Shown: positions 48,412 to 57,491, numbered from the stretch's first letter. The stretch: DNA of 64,000 nt from JALZMG01 sp963739975 (GCA_963739975.1 CAVUCK010000012.1:1-64000), one strand, 5' to 3'. Made by a program: numbers and translations. Notes: generated from the letters alone by a model not told the origin.

Positions 48412-48458
48412 ACACTAGTCAGAAGTTTTCTTCAAGAACATCAAGTGCTGACTAGTGT
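48412..48458. promoter_or_regulatory. Inverted repeat ACACTAGTCAG / CTGACTAGTGT over divergent -10 boxes
   Basis: Perfect 11-base arms (48412-48422 and 48448-48458) lie 25 bases apart. Each arm contains TAGTGT reading outward: seven bases before the modA ATG on the plus strand and eight bases before GTG 48403 on the minus strand. The arms are thus both the -10 boxes and a probable operator. The AT-rich spacer is unusual for the region. Confidence 0.75.
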
Positions 48459-48465
48459 CGGTCCG

Positions 48466-49222
48466 ATGTCACGACCACGAGGGCTCCGAGCCGTGCTGGC
48501 GGGCGTGGCGCTGGTCGCCGTCTCGTGCGGCGGTGACGACGGCGAGGCCGGCGCGATCACCGTCTTCGCCGGCGGCGTCGCTGACCGACGCCTTCACGGA
48601 GATCGGCACGGCGTTCACGGCGGCCAACCCGGACGCCACCGCCAACTTCAGCTTCGACGCATCATCGGCGCTGGTCACCCAGATCACCGAGGGCGCGCCG
48701 GCCGACGTCTTCGCGTCGGCCGACACGACCAACATGGACAAGCTCGTCGAGGCCGGTCTGGAGGGCACCGAGCCGGAGACCTTCGCCACCAACCTGCTGA
48801 CGATCATCGTCGCCCCCGACAACCCACTCGGGATCACCGGCGTCGCCGACCTGCAGGACCCTGACATCACCACCGTCATCTGCGCCGCCGAGGTGCCGTG
48901 CGGCCGCTACGCCGGGGAGATCTTCGCCGCCGCCGGCGTCACGGTCGAGCCCGCCAGCCTGGAGCAGAACGTGCGCGGCGTGGTCACCAAGGTCACGTCC
49001 GGGGAAGCCGATGCCGGCATCGTGTACGTCACCGACGTGATCGCCGCAGGCGACGAGGCCTCGATGGTCGAGATCCCCGACGACATCAACGTCGTCGCCG
49101 AGTACCCGATCGCCACCGTCGCCGAGTCAGGCAACCTCGACGTCGGGCAGGCGTTCATCGACTTCGTCACCAGCGAGGATGGACGAGCGATCCTCGGCAA
49201 GTACGGCTTCGGCGCACCGTGA
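48466..49222 (+). CDS. modA: Molybdate ABC transporter substrate-binding protein, with an apparent frameshift
   Basis: The N-terminus is a lipoprotein signal (LRAVLAGVALVAVSCGGDD) leading into AITVFAG; the rest (SLTDAFTEIGTAFTAANPDA, FDASSALVTQITEGAPADVF, ASADTTNMDKLVEAG) is a typical ModA, but in another frame. An extra base in GCCGGCGGCGTCG (48568-48580) explains it; removing one G gives the family sequence VFAAASLTDAF. The protein would bind molybdate or tungstate outside the membrane. ATG 48466 follows TAGTGT by seven bases. The stop overlaps the modBC start (GTGA). Confidence 0.85.
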
Positions 49223-51141
49223 CGGCGCCGGCGCCAGCCGCTCCGTTGCCGGCGCCACCCTCCCGCCCTCGGCGCGCTGGGCCCACGCGCCTCCCGGTGC
49301 CGGTCACGGTGCTCGTCCTCGGCGGCCTGGCCGTCGTCTTCTTCGCCCTCCCGTTCATCGGCCTGCTCTGGCGGGCGCCGTGGGGCGACGCCTGGTCGAT
49401 CCTGTTCTCCGACGACGCCCTGACCGCCCTGAGGTTGTCGCTGTGGTGCTCGCTGTGGGCGACGCTGGCCGCCCTCGTCTTCGGTGTCCCGTTGGCGTGG
49501 CTGCTCGCTCGCGTGCCGTTCCCGGGCCGCGGCATCGCCCGGGCGCTGTGCACGCTCTCGATGGTCCTGCCGCCCGTCGTCGGCGGCGTGGCCCTGTTCT
49601 ACGCGCTCGGGCGGCGGGGCCTCGTCGGCCAGTACCTCGACCAGTGGTTCGGGTTCACGCTGCCGTTCTCGACGGCTGGTGTGATCGTCGCCCAGACCTT
49701 CGTGGCCATGCCGTTCCTCGTCCTCACGGTCGAGGCTGCGTTCCGCCAGCAGGACACGCGGTTCGAGGACGCCGCGCGAACGCTCGGCGCGTCCCGGTGG
49801 TACGTCTTCCGGCGGGTGACGCTGCCTGCCATCCGGCCGGGCCTCATCGCCGGCGCCGTGCTGGCCTGGGCGCGGGCCCTCGGCGAGTTCGGTGCCACCA
49901 TCACGTTCGCCGGCAACTTCCCCGGCCGCACCCAGACCATGCCACTGGCCATCTACCTCGCCAACGAGATCGACCCGGCGCAGGCGATCGTGCTCAGCCT
50001 CGTGCTGATCGCCGTCTCCTTCGGTGTCCTCGTCGCGCTGCGTGACCGGTACCTCGGCGGCGGCGGGGCAGCGGTCGCGCCGCTGCCCATGACGCTGTAC
50101 GCCCGCATCGTCCACACCATCGGGACGCTGCACCTCGACGTCGAGCTCGGTGCCGGCACCGGCGAGACCGTCGCCATCCTCGGCCCCAACGGCGCCGGGA
50201 AGACCACCCTGTTCCGCTGCCTGTGTGGCCTGGCGCCGATCGACGAGGGAGTGGTGACCCTGGACGGCGAAGCGCTGGACGAACCGGCGCGGCGCGTGTT
50301 CGTCGAACCCGAACGGCGCCCGGTCGCCGTCGTGTTCCAGGACTACCTGCTGTTCCCGAACCTCTCGGCGCTGGAGAACGTGGCCTTCGGGCTGCGCGCC
50401 CGCGGGGTGGCACGGGCCGAGGCGCGAGCGCGAGCGGCGGCGTGGCTCGAACGCGTCGGGCTCGGCGACCGAGCCGGGCACCGACCGCGGGCCTTGTCGG
50501 GTGGGCAGGCACAGCGCGTCGCCCTGGCCCGCGCCCTGGCCGGCGATCCTCGCCTGCTGCTGCTCGACGAGCCGTTGGCCGCGCTCGATGCCGGCGCCCG
50601 CGGCACGGTGCGGCGGGACCTGCGACGGCACCTCAGCACGTTCGGCGGGGTGCGGCTGCTCGTCACCCACGACCCGGTCGACGCCTACGCCCTCGCCGAT
50701 CGGGTCGTCATCGTCGAGCACGGCCGGGTCGTCCAGACCGGGTCCCTTGCCGACGTCAGCGCCCGACCGCGATCGACCTACATCGCCGAGCTGATCGGCA
50801 TCAACCTGTTCACGGGCCACGGCGCCGGCGACGTCGTCACCACGGCCTCTGGCGGCCGCGTCGTGACCCCGGCGCCCGTCGACGGGCCGACGTTCGCCGC
50901 CGTCCAGCCCCACGCCGTGGCGCTCTATCGCACGCCACCCGACGGCAGCCCGCGCAACGTGTGGGCGGTCACCGTCGCCGATGTCGATCGCCAGTCCGAC
51001 CGGGTGCGCGTCCGCTTGGCCGGGTCCGTCCCGCTGGTCGCCGAGATCACACCGGCGGCCCTCGAGTCGCTCGGGCTGCGACCGGGTGATGCGATCTGGG
51101 CGACGGTGAAGGCGACCGAGGTCGCCACCTATCCGGCGTGA
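49219..51141 (+). CDS. modBC: Molybdate ABC transporter, fused permease and ATPase
   Basis: A 640-residue fusion. Residues about 25-285 are the ModB permease with five to six membrane helices and the EAA loop (EDAARTLGASRWYVFRRVTL). Residues about 290-510 are the ModC ATPase: Walker A in ILGPNGAGKTTLF, Q-loop in VFQDYLLFPNL, signature ALSGGQAQRVALARAL, Walker B LLLLDEPLAALD and the late His in LLVTHDP. Residues about 570-640 are a TOBE domain. It imports molybdate using ATP together with ModA. The start GTG 49219 overlaps the modA stop. Confidence 0.92.
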   Translation: MTAPAPAAPLPAPPSRPRRAGPTRLPVPVTVLVLGGLAVVFFALPFIGLLWRAPWGDAWSILFSDDALTALRLSLWCSLWATLAALVFGVPLAWLLARVPFPGRGIARALCTLSMVLPPVVGGVALFYALGRRGLVGQYLDQWFGFTLPFSTAGVIVAQTFVAMPFLVLTVEAAFRQQDTRFEDAARTLGASRWYVFRRVTLPAIRPGLIAGAVLAWARALGEFGATITFAGNFPGRTQTMPLAIYLANEIDPAQAIVLSLVLIAVSFGVLVALRDRYLGGGGAAVAPLPMTLYARIVHTIGTLHLDVELGAGTGETVAILGPNGAGKTTLFRCLCGLAPIDEGVVTLDGEALDEPARRVFVEPERRPVAVVFQDYLLFPNLSALENVAFGLRARGVARAEARARAAAWLERVGLGDRAGHRPRALSGGQAQRVALARALAGDPRLLLLDEPLAALDAGARGTVRRDLRRHLSTFGGVRLLVTHDPVDAYALADRVVIVEHGRVVQTGSLADVSARPRSTYIAELIGINLFTGHGAGDVVTTASGGRVVTPAPVDGPTFAAVQPHAVALYRTPPDGSPRNVWAVTVADVDRQSDRVRVRLAGSVPLVAEITPAALESLGLRPGDAIWATVKATEVATYPA

Positions 51142-51173
51142 TCGTGGGCCGGCGCCGACCTACGGTGCGCTCG

Positions 51174-52007
51174 ATGGTCGTGGGGGACGGGATCCTGGAC
51201 GGGGAGGTCGTGACGTGGCACCACGGGCTGATCGCCAGGTGGTGGGCGAACTTCAACGTCGGCGGGCCGGAGATCGAGTACTTCCGCCCGCTCGTGGCTG
51301 ACGGCCAGCCGGCGCTCGACGTGGCGTGCGGGACCGGTCGGCTGCTCGTACCGTGGGTGACCGCCGGGCTCGACGTCGACGGCGTCGACGCGTCCGCCGA
51401 CATGATCGCCGCCTGCCGCGACGCGGCGCACGCCGCGGGGTACGACCCGGGCCTGCACGTGCAGCCGGTCCACCGCCTCGAGCTCGCTCGGCGGTATGGA
51501 GCCATCGTGATGTGCGGTGGGTTCGGGCTCGGCGGGACGCGCCGCCAGGACGTCGAGGGGCTGCGGCGGATGCTCGCCCACCTCGCGCCGGGCGGGCGGC
51601 TGGCCCTCGACTACGAGGTGGACGACGGCGACGTCAGCCGCTGGCGGGTCTCGCCGTCGACGGCGGCGACACCGCCCGGGCCCGCGCAGCGCCGCCTCGG
51701 CCCGGACGGGTTCGAGTACGCGCTCGGCCACCGCCTCGTGGAGCTCGATCGCGCGGCGCGCTCGGCGGTGCGCGAGCTGGAGGCCTGGCAGTGGCGGGAC
51801 GGCGAGCTGGTGGGCCACGAGACGCACCGGCTCGTCGGCAACCTCTGGCGACCGGAGGAGATCGTCGACGCGCTCGGGTCGGTGGGGTTCGAGGACGTGC
51901 AGGTCGTCGGCGGCTACCACGGCGGTCCGCCAACGGGCGACGAGCGATTCCTCGTCTACCTCGCCCGCCGACCGGACGACGGCGACGTCAGCCGGCCCGC
52001 CAGCTGA
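51174..52007 (+). CDS. Class I SAM-dependent methyltransferase
   Basis: A 277-residue methyltransferase. Motif I is PALDVACGTGRLLVPWVTAG, then DGVDASADMI, VMCGGFGLGG near motif II and HLAPGGRLALDYE for motif III. ATG 51174 follows TACGGT by seven bases; the frame extends to GTG 51138, overlapping the modBC stop, but the promoter favours the later start. The substrate is unknown, and there is no evident link to molybdate. Its 3' end overlaps that of the DUF5990 gene by 20 bases. Confidence 0.87.
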   Translation: MVVGDGILDGEVVTWHHGLIARWWANFNVGGPEIEYFRPLVADGQPALDVACGTGRLLVPWVTAGLDVDGVDASADMIAACRDAAHAAGYDPGLHVQPVHRLELARRYGAIVMCGGFGLGGTRRQDVEGLRRMLAHLAPGGRLALDYEVDDGDVSRWRVSPSTAATPPGPAQRRLGPDGFEYALGHRLVELDRAARSAVRELEAWQWRDGELVGHETHRLVGNLWRPEEIVDALGSVGFEDVQVVGGYHGGPPTGDERFLVYLARRPDDGDVSRPAS

Positions 52008-52431
52008 TCGCCGGCGCCCGGACCCGGGCACATCGTGGGCAACCGCTCTCGTCCGTGAGGCCGATCGTCGCCACCAGCGTGCCGTCCTCGGCGGCGGCCG
52101 CGGCGAGCAGCTCCGGCTCGATGTCGGCGGCCATCAGCTTGGCCCGCCGGAACATCGAGAACGATCCGTCCTCGCCGACCTCACCCCACGTGAGGTACAG
52201 GAACCGCTCGCCGCGCTTGCCGTGGACGGCGGGCCCGCGCAGGTCAACGGCGCCGTCGTCGCCGATCACCGCGCCCACGTCGATGTCCCAGTGCGCCGAC
52301 GGCGCGTCGCCCCGCGTCAGTCCCGCTGGCTCCTTGCCGACCTGCACGCCGACGTGCACGTTGCCGAGCGGCACGCCCTGCGACACGAAGCGCCGGCCGG
52401 GCAGCTCGCGGGCGTCGATCGTGATCCGCAC
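51988..52431 (-). CDS. DUF5990-like protein
   Basis: A protein of about 147 residues matching the pattern of DUF5990: an opening RITIDARELPGRRF, then NVHVGVQVGKEP, HWDIDVGAVIGDDGAVDLRG and RFLYLTWGEVGEDGSFSMFR, ending with a CPRCARVRAP segment. The function of the family is unknown. GTG 52431 is the best start I can find, without strong support. It is divergent to a GNAT gene, 30 bp away. Confidence 0.72.
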   Translation of the reverse strand: MRITIDARELPGRRFVSQGVPLGNVHVGVQVGKEPAGLTRGDAPSAHWDIDVGAVIGDDGAVDLRGPAVHGKRGERFLYLTWGEVGEDGSFSMFRRAKLMAADIEPELLAAAAAEDGTLVATIGLTDESGCPRCARVRAPAISWRAG

Positions 52432-52461
52432 CTCGACATCATGCCCTGGCAGGGTGGTTCG

Positions 52462-52902
52462 ATGATCCGCGACGACTTCGAGGTGCCGCAGGGACTGGCG
52501 GCCGACGGCTTCCGGCTGGAGCCGCTCGGCCCGCAGCACAACGAGGCCGATCACGCCGCGTGGATGTCCAGCATCGAGCACATCCGCGCCACGCCAGGGT
52601 TCCAGCGTGACTGGCCGCCGGCGCAGGGGATGACACTCCAGCAGAACCGGGACGACCTGCGCCGCCACGCCGACGACTTCGCGGCGCGCCGGGGGTTCAC
52701 CTACACCGTGCTGGAGAGCGGCACCGACGAGGTGATCGGGTGCGTGTACATCTACCCGTCGGAGCTCGCCGGGTACGACGTCCGGGCGCGTTCGTGGGTG
52801 CGCGCCGATCGCGCCGCGCTCGACGCCCCGCTGGCCGCCGCGGTGTCGGAGTGGTTGGCCACGGCGTGGCCGTTCGACGCCGTGGAGGAGCACCCCCGCT
52901 GA
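52462..52902 (+). CDS. GNAT-like acetyltransferase (short)
   Basis: A 146-residue protein beginning at ATG 52462. It has FRLEPLGPQHNEADHAAWMS, a FTYTVLESGTDEVIGCVYIY central strand region and a WLATAWPFDAVEEHPR tail. It resembles GNAT-like proteins from actinobacteria that lack a clear RxxGxG/A acetyl-CoA motif; activity is therefore uncertain. Its 3' end faces the HxlR gene ten bases away. Confidence 0.7.
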   Translation: MIRDDFEVPQGLAADGFRLEPLGPQHNEADHAAWMSSIEHIRATPGFQRDWPPAQGMTLQQNRDDLRRHADDFAARRGFTYTVLESGTDEVIGCVYIYPSELAGYDVRARSWVRADRAALDAPLAAAVSEWLATAWPFDAVEEHPR

Positions 52903-52912
52903 CTGCGGGCGG

Positions 52913-53611
52913 TCAGGCGGAGTCGGCGGCGGCGAGGCGCGACCGTACGGCGGGGCGGAACGGGCTCCACAGGAACCAGCGCGGGAACTGGGAGGTCAGC
53001 GCCCGTGGTCCCTCGATGCGCACCTTGCCCAGCGCCCGGGCGTCGGCCAGCTCGTCGATCCCGGAGAAGACGCGCGACAACGACAACGTGTCCGTGGTGA
53101 CGAAGACGTCGGGTTCGAAGCCGGGGTGGCTCGTGCACACCGACGGTTGGCCACTCTCGAACATCAGCCACAGCAGCGTGCGGCGGGTGTCGCGGTAGTC
53201 GAACTGCACGACGACGCGCCCGGCCGGCACCGCAGCGGGGTCGACGCGCCGATGCATCCACCACGTCAGGGTGATCGGGTCGACCTCTCGCTCGTCGGGC
53301 TCGGCGAACAGCCAACGCACCGTCCACTCGCCGAGCGCCATGATCACGGGCTCGAGGTCCCTCCCGGCATCGGTCAGGTGGTACTCGTTCCCCCGTCCTG
53401 ACGGCGCCGGCACCAGCTCGATGACGCCGCGCTGCTCGAGCTGCTTCAGGCGCTTGGCCAGCAGCGTCCGGGAGATGCCGGGGAGACCGCGCTCGATCTC
53501 GTTGAAGCGGGTGCTGCCCAGCACCAGCTCGCGCATGATCATCGGTGTCCAGCGCTCGGCGATGATCTCGCTGCCGACGGCGATCGGGCAGTACTGGCCG
53601 TAGGGGCGCAC
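52913..53611 (-). CDS. HxlR-family regulator with a C-terminal SCP2-like domain
   Basis: A 232-residue regulator. Residues about 1-105 are the HxlR winged helix (CPIAVGSEIIAERWTPMIMR, RFNEIERGLPGISRTLLAKR, GNEYHLTDAGRDL). The rest (VVVQFDYRDTRRTLLWLMFE, VFVTTDTLSLSRVFSGIDEL) resembles a sterol-carrier-type (SCP2) fold that may bind a lipid-like ligand. GTG 53611 is used. It is divergent to the acyl-CoA dehydrogenase gene, which it may control. Confidence 0.87.
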   Translation of the reverse strand: MRPYGQYCPIAVGSEIIAERWTPMIMRELVLGSTRFNEIERGLPGISRTLLAKRLKQLEQRGVIELVPAPSGRGNEYHLTDAGRDLEPVIMALGEWTVRWLFAEPDEREVDPITLTWWMHRRVDPAAVPAGRVVVQFDYRDTRRTLLWLMFESGQPSVCTSHPGFEPDVFVTTDTLSLSRVFSGIDELADARALGKVRIEGPRALTSQFPRWFLWSPFRPAVRSRLAAADSA

Positions 53612-53687
53612 CGCGCCATCGTCGCGCGTTCTGGGCGTGCCGGCGGTCCACTTGTTGCACTAGGCGCGGTCAGGCGCGACGCCGACG

Positions 53688-54863
53688 ATGGCAGGCATGA
53701 CTGCGGGCACCATGACCAGACCGACGACCGACGCCACCGACCGGGAGGCCGAGCTGATCCAGTGGGCCGCCGAGCTCGGCGCGTCCATCGAACCCTTCGC
53801 CGCCGCCCACGACCGCGACGGCACGTTCGTGACCGAGGCCTTCGAGGTCCTGCGATCGTCGGGCTTCCTGGCGATCGCCGTCCCGGAGGAGCTCGGCGGG
53901 CGCGGCGCCTCCGTGCGCGAGGTGGCGATGGCCCAGCGCGAGCTGGCCAAGCACTGCGGCTCGACCGCGCTGGCATCGTCGATGCACCAGCACGTCACGC
54001 TGTTCACCGTGTGGCGGCACCGGCGGGGCCTGCCCGGCGCCGAGGCGACCCTGCGCCGTGTGGCTGCCGAGAACATCGTGCTCGTGTCGACTGGCGGCGC
54101 CGACTTCACCAACCCGCGCGGGCGGGCCGTGCCAGCAGAGGGCGGCTACCGGGTCACGGGGCGCAAGGTGTTCGCCAGCCAGGTCCCGGTCGGCGACGTG
54201 TTCTCCACCATGTTCGTGCTCGACGACAACGGGACGCCGACGGTGCTCAACATGGCAGTCCCCGTGCGCTCGGAGGGCGTCACCGTGCTCGACAACTGGG
54301 ACACCCTTGGCATGCGCGGCACGGGCAGCCACGACGTCGACATCACCGACGTGTTCGTGCCCGAGGAGCGGGTGCTTGCCCGCCGCCCGTACGGCGTCGT
54401 CGACCCGCCGCTGCAGGTGATCGTCAGCATCGCCATGCCCGTCATCTCCGCCGTCTACCTCGGCGTGGCCGAGGCCGCACGCGACGCCGCGGTGACCGCG
54501 GTGGCCGGCACGCCGCGAGCCGAGGATCCCTCGATCCAGCGCCAGATCGGGGCCATGGACAACCGACTGCGGGTGATGTCGTGGGCGCTCGACGGTGCAC
54601 TGCGGGCGGTCGGCGACGACGTGACGCCGTCGCTGGCGAACGTCGTCGACGTGATGGCCGCCAAGCGCGAGGTGGCACTCGGTGGCGTCGAGGTCTGCGA
54701 CCTGGCGATGGACGTCGCCGGCGGTGCGGCGTTCTTCCGCACGTCGCCGATCGAACGCTGCTACCGCGACGTGCGCGGCGCCAAGTTCCACCCCTTCACG
54801 CCCGAGCAGACGCTCGTCCACGCCGGCCGGGTCGCCCTCGGCCTCCCGGCCGACTCGATGTAG
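53688..54863 (+). CDS. Acyl-CoA dehydrogenase family protein
   Basis: A 391-residue flavoprotein. The fold is clear from VPEELGGRGASVREVAMAQR, LVSTGGADFTNPRGRAVPAE, GYRVTGRKVFASQVPVGDVF and MRGTGSHDVDITDVFVPEER. The C-terminal helices end with RCYRDVRGAKFHPFTPEQ. The usual catalytic Glu region is not obvious, as in monooxygenase-type relatives (DszC/HpaB-like), so the reaction is uncertain: FAD-dependent dehydrogenation or monooxygenation. It is divergent to an HxlR-SCP2 regulator. Confidence 0.87.
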   Translation: MAGMTAGTMTRPTTDATDREAELIQWAAELGASIEPFAAAHDRDGTFVTEAFEVLRSSGFLAIAVPEELGGRGASVREVAMAQRELAKHCGSTALASSMHQHVTLFTVWRHRRGLPGAEATLRRVAAENIVLVSTGGADFTNPRGRAVPAEGGYRVTGRKVFASQVPVGDVFSTMFVLDDNGTPTVLNMAVPVRSEGVTVLDNWDTLGMRGTGSHDVDITDVFVPEERVLARRPYGVVDPPLQVIVSIAMPVISAVYLGVAEAARDAAVTAVAGTPRAEDPSIQRQIGAMDNRLRVMSWALDGALRAVGDDVTPSLANVVDVMAAKREVALGGVEVCDLAMDVAGGAAFFRTSPIERCYRDVRGAKFHPFTPEQTLVHAGRVALGLPADSM

Positions 54864-54968
54864 GCGCGACCGCCTCGTTGGGGGCGTCGAGATTTTCGCT
54901 GGCCGGCTCCGAGCGGCAGGGGTACCGTCGACAGCGCGAGCAAGGAATCCCAGAGGGAGGGGTCCAGC

Positions 54969-56477
54969 ATGGCCAATCGGCTGCGCAGCGTCGCGGGAAA
55001 CCGTGACTACGCGCTTCTCCGCGAGTACAAGGCCACACACGTCACGACCGATTGGGTGGCGCGCCTCGGCGCCCACTCGATCGGGATCGGACGCAAGGAG
55101 GTGAAGGGCAAGCGCACCGGTGCGCTCGCGCTGCTGGTCTACGTCGACCGCAAGCAGCCGCTGGCCCGGCTCTCGGCCGAACCCGTCCCGGAGAGCGTCA
55201 GCTTCCAGTCGCGCAAGGAAGCCAAGGAGGTGCGGCTGACGACCGACGTCATCGAGACGCCGCGCCCGGCCCCCGAACAGGACCCGGAGACCCGGATCAG
55301 GCCGGTGCCCGGCGGGGTCAGCTTCGGCATCAACGGATCCACCGGCACGCTCGGCGGGTGGGTCTGGGACACGACCGACGACACGATCGTGGCACTCTCC
55401 AACAACCACGTGCTGCTCAACACCCTCGGCGCCGACACGCTGCAACAGGGCACCGCCGACGGCGGGTCACTGCCAGCCGACAAGATCGGCGACGTCAAGC
55501 GCTCGGTCGCCCGCACGTTGAACGCGACGAACCTCGTCGACTGCGCCATCTCCGACGTCGACGATGCCGACAACGTGGACGACCGGGTGCTCGAGATCGG
55601 CCCCGGCGTCTATGCCGTCGCCACCCCGGCGCTCGACATGCTGGTCGAGAAGTTCGGCCAGACGACCCACCACACGTTCGGCGAGATCACCGACGTCGAC
55701 CTGGAGACCACGTCGACGGAGGGGTTCTCGTTCGACGACCAGCTGCGCATCGTGCCGGCCGATCCGAGCGACGACTGGTCGGCCGGCGGTGACTCCGGCT
55801 CGATCGTGTTCGCCCAGGAGCCGGCGTCGGGGAGCACCAAGCCGGCGGTCGGCCTGCACTGGGGTGGCAGCGGCGTCAACGGGGTGGCGTGCAAGATCCA
55901 GAACGTCTTCTCGGCGCTCAACCTGACCACGATCTGCGCCGGCCTGTTCGCCGCCTTCCTCGACTCCCTGTTCGAGACGGAGACCGAGGGGGAGGTCGAA
56001 GCGGACACCGAGGCGCGGCTGCGCGGCCTCGCCGCCGCGGCGCCGTTCGTCAGCGCCCCGATCGGCACCCCGCTGCCGGTGACGACGCGAGCCTGGACGC
56101 AGGCGTCCGTTGGCCGCTTCCACGCCGGCATCTCCCGTGACCTCCAGGTGCGGCTGGCGACGTCGCAGCGGGGCCGGGTGGTGGCGTCGTTCGTCGACGC
56201 CAACCGTGCCGACATCGCCAGGATGCTGCTCAAGGACGGCGACGTCCGTCGGGCGACGGTCGCCGCGCTGCGCCCGCTGGTCGCCGGCGCGACCACCACG
56301 ACGGATGTTCTGGAGCGGGTCTTCACGGCGGCCGACCTGAAGCGCCTCGACGCCCTGGCCCGGGAACTGGGGCGGCGCGGCGGCGACAAGGTCGCCAAGA
56401 ACCTGGAGCCGGTCCGCCGCCTGACCAAGTCCGCCGAGGGACGTTCCGCCGCGGAGATCCTGGGCATCAAGCTGTAG
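54969..56477 (+). CDS. Trypsin-like serine protease with an N-terminal accessory domain
   Basis: A 502-residue protein, ATG 54969 with GAGGGAGGGG upstream. Residues about 25-100 form a small domain (RLGAHSIGIGRKEVKGKRTG, LLVYVDRKQP, RLTTDVIETP). Residues about 110-330 form the chymotrypsin fold with candidate triad His in ALSNNHVLLN, Asp in LVDCAISDVDDAD and Ser in SAGGDSGSIVFA. The remaining ~170 residues are helical. There is no signal peptide. Plant NAL1-type proteases have a similar cytosolic trypsin fold. The following gene encodes a second copy of the N-terminal domain. Confidence 0.82.
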   Translation: MANRLRSVAGNRDYALLREYKATHVTTDWVARLGAHSIGIGRKEVKGKRTGALALLVYVDRKQPLARLSAEPVPESVSFQSRKEAKEVRLTTDVIETPRPAPEQDPETRIRPVPGGVSFGINGSTGTLGGWVWDTTDDTIVALSNNHVLLNTLGADTLQQGTADGGSLPADKIGDVKRSVARTLNATNLVDCAISDVDDADNVDDRVLEIGPGVYAVATPALDMLVEKFGQTTHHTFGEITDVDLETTSTEGFSFDDQLRIVPADPSDDWSAGGDSGSIVFAQEPASGSTKPAVGLHWGGSGVNGVACKIQNVFSALNLTTICAGLFAAFLDSLFETETEGEVEADTEARLRGLAAAAPFVSAPIGTPLPVTTRAWTQASVGRFHAGISRDLQVRLATSQRGRVVASFVDANRADIARMLLKDGDVRRATVAALRPLVAGATTTTDVLERVFTAADLKRLDALARELGRRGGDKVAKNLEPVRRLTKSAEGRSAAEILGIKL

Positions 56478-56479
56478 GC

Positions 56480-56758
56480 GTGGACGATCGGCCGGAGTAC
56501 GAGTGGATGCGTGAGCTCGTGCGGGCCTGCGGCGCCGACCTGCGGGCCCGCCACGGAGCCCACTCCATCGGCGTCGGTCGCAAGGTCGTCGACGGTCGCC
56601 GGACCGACGACCTGGCCGTGATCTTCTACGTCGACGACAAGGGTGGCGGTGGCGAGCCGATCCCGGCGACGATCACCTTCACGCCGGCCGGCCAGGACGG
56701 GCCGGTCGAGCTGACCACCGACGTCGTCGAGACGCCACCGACCGATCCGGCCGGCTGA
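56480..56758 (+). CDS. Stand-alone copy of the protease's N-terminal domain
   Basis: A 92-residue protein starting at GTG 56480, two bases after the protease stop. Its sequence RARHGAHSIGVGRKVVDGRR, AVIFYVDDK, ELTTDVVETPP aligns along its length with residues about 28-103 of the preceding protease. It has no protease domain. By analogy with propeptide-like inhibitors it could bind, fold or inhibit the protease; this is inference. The two genes are surely co-transcribed. Confidence 0.75.
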   Translation: MDDRPEYEWMRELVRACGADLRARHGAHSIGVGRKVVDGRRTDDLAVIFYVDDKGGGGEPIPATITFTPAGQDGPVELTTDVVETPPTDPAG

Positions 56759-56776
56759 CCGCAGCCGCGCCGCCGA

Positions 56777-57436
56777 TCACCTGGAGTGGGCGAACGCCCC
56801 AGACACCTCGGCGGTGCGGGACTCGTCGAAGCTGTCACGGATCGCCAGGGAGAACGTGCCCCGGATGTGCGCAGCATCGAACTCCAGGATCTGCAGCGTG
56901 CCGCTCGTCGTCTCCCACAGACCATCGTCGGTGGCCAAGGCGACATCGGCGGCCATCGGCGTCTCCCCACCGTCGGGACCCAACTGGAACGTCGCTGGCT
57001 CCATCGGGACCGTGGTGTCCGGCGCGGCGAAGAATCCGACAATGTTGAAGTCGCTGTCGAAGCAGTTCAGGCCGAAGGCGCCGGCGTCCTCCGTGCTCGG
57101 GTTGGCGAGCCAGCCGCCGTACACGAAGGCCGATGGCCCGCTGGCGTCCGACGTCCACTCCGCCGACACGGCACCGGTGATCGTCACGTTGCAGGTGCTC
57201 GCATCGGTGCTCGGCGGCGCCGTCGCGGGCGACGAAGAGATCGGAGGATCGGTCGGAGCCGGCACGGTGGCCGCTGGCGCGGCGGACTCATCGGGTTCAT
57301 CGGCGTTGGCCGGCGTGGTTGCAACGGGGCCCGTTCCGGCTGCGGTGGCCGTCGTCCCCGACCCTGATTCGTCGTCGCCACAGGCGACCAGTGCCAGTGC
57401 TGACAGCAGCACGACGCCTCTCGCCCGCATTCCCAT
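56777..57436 (-). CDS. Lipoprotein of unknown function
   Basis: A 219-residue protein starting at ATG 57436 (or 57430). The signal peptide ends in a lipobox (VVLLSALALVACGDD), so Cys about 19 should be lipidated and the protein anchored outside the membrane. A Thr/Pro/Ala-rich linker follows (residues about 25-80), then a ~130-residue beta-rich domain (CNVTITGAVSAEWTSDASGP to FSLAIRDSFDESRTAEVSGA) with two Cys that may pair. I do not recognise the domain. It is convergent with the protease operon. Confidence 0.8.
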   Translation of the reverse strand: MGMRARGVVLLSALALVACGDDESGSGTTATAAGTGPVATTPANADEPDESAAPAATVPAPTDPPISSSPATAPPSTDASTCNVTITGAVSAEWTSDASGPSAFVYGGWLANPSTEDAGAFGLNCFDSDFNIVGFFAAPDTTVPMEPATFQLGPDGGETPMAADVALATDDGLWETTSGTLQILEFDAAHIRGTFSLAIRDSFDESRTAEVSGAFAHSR

Positions 57437-57491
57437 TGAGCGCCCGTCCCCAGTAGATCCCGGCGGGGAGCGTAGACCGTCTCCCGTCTCA

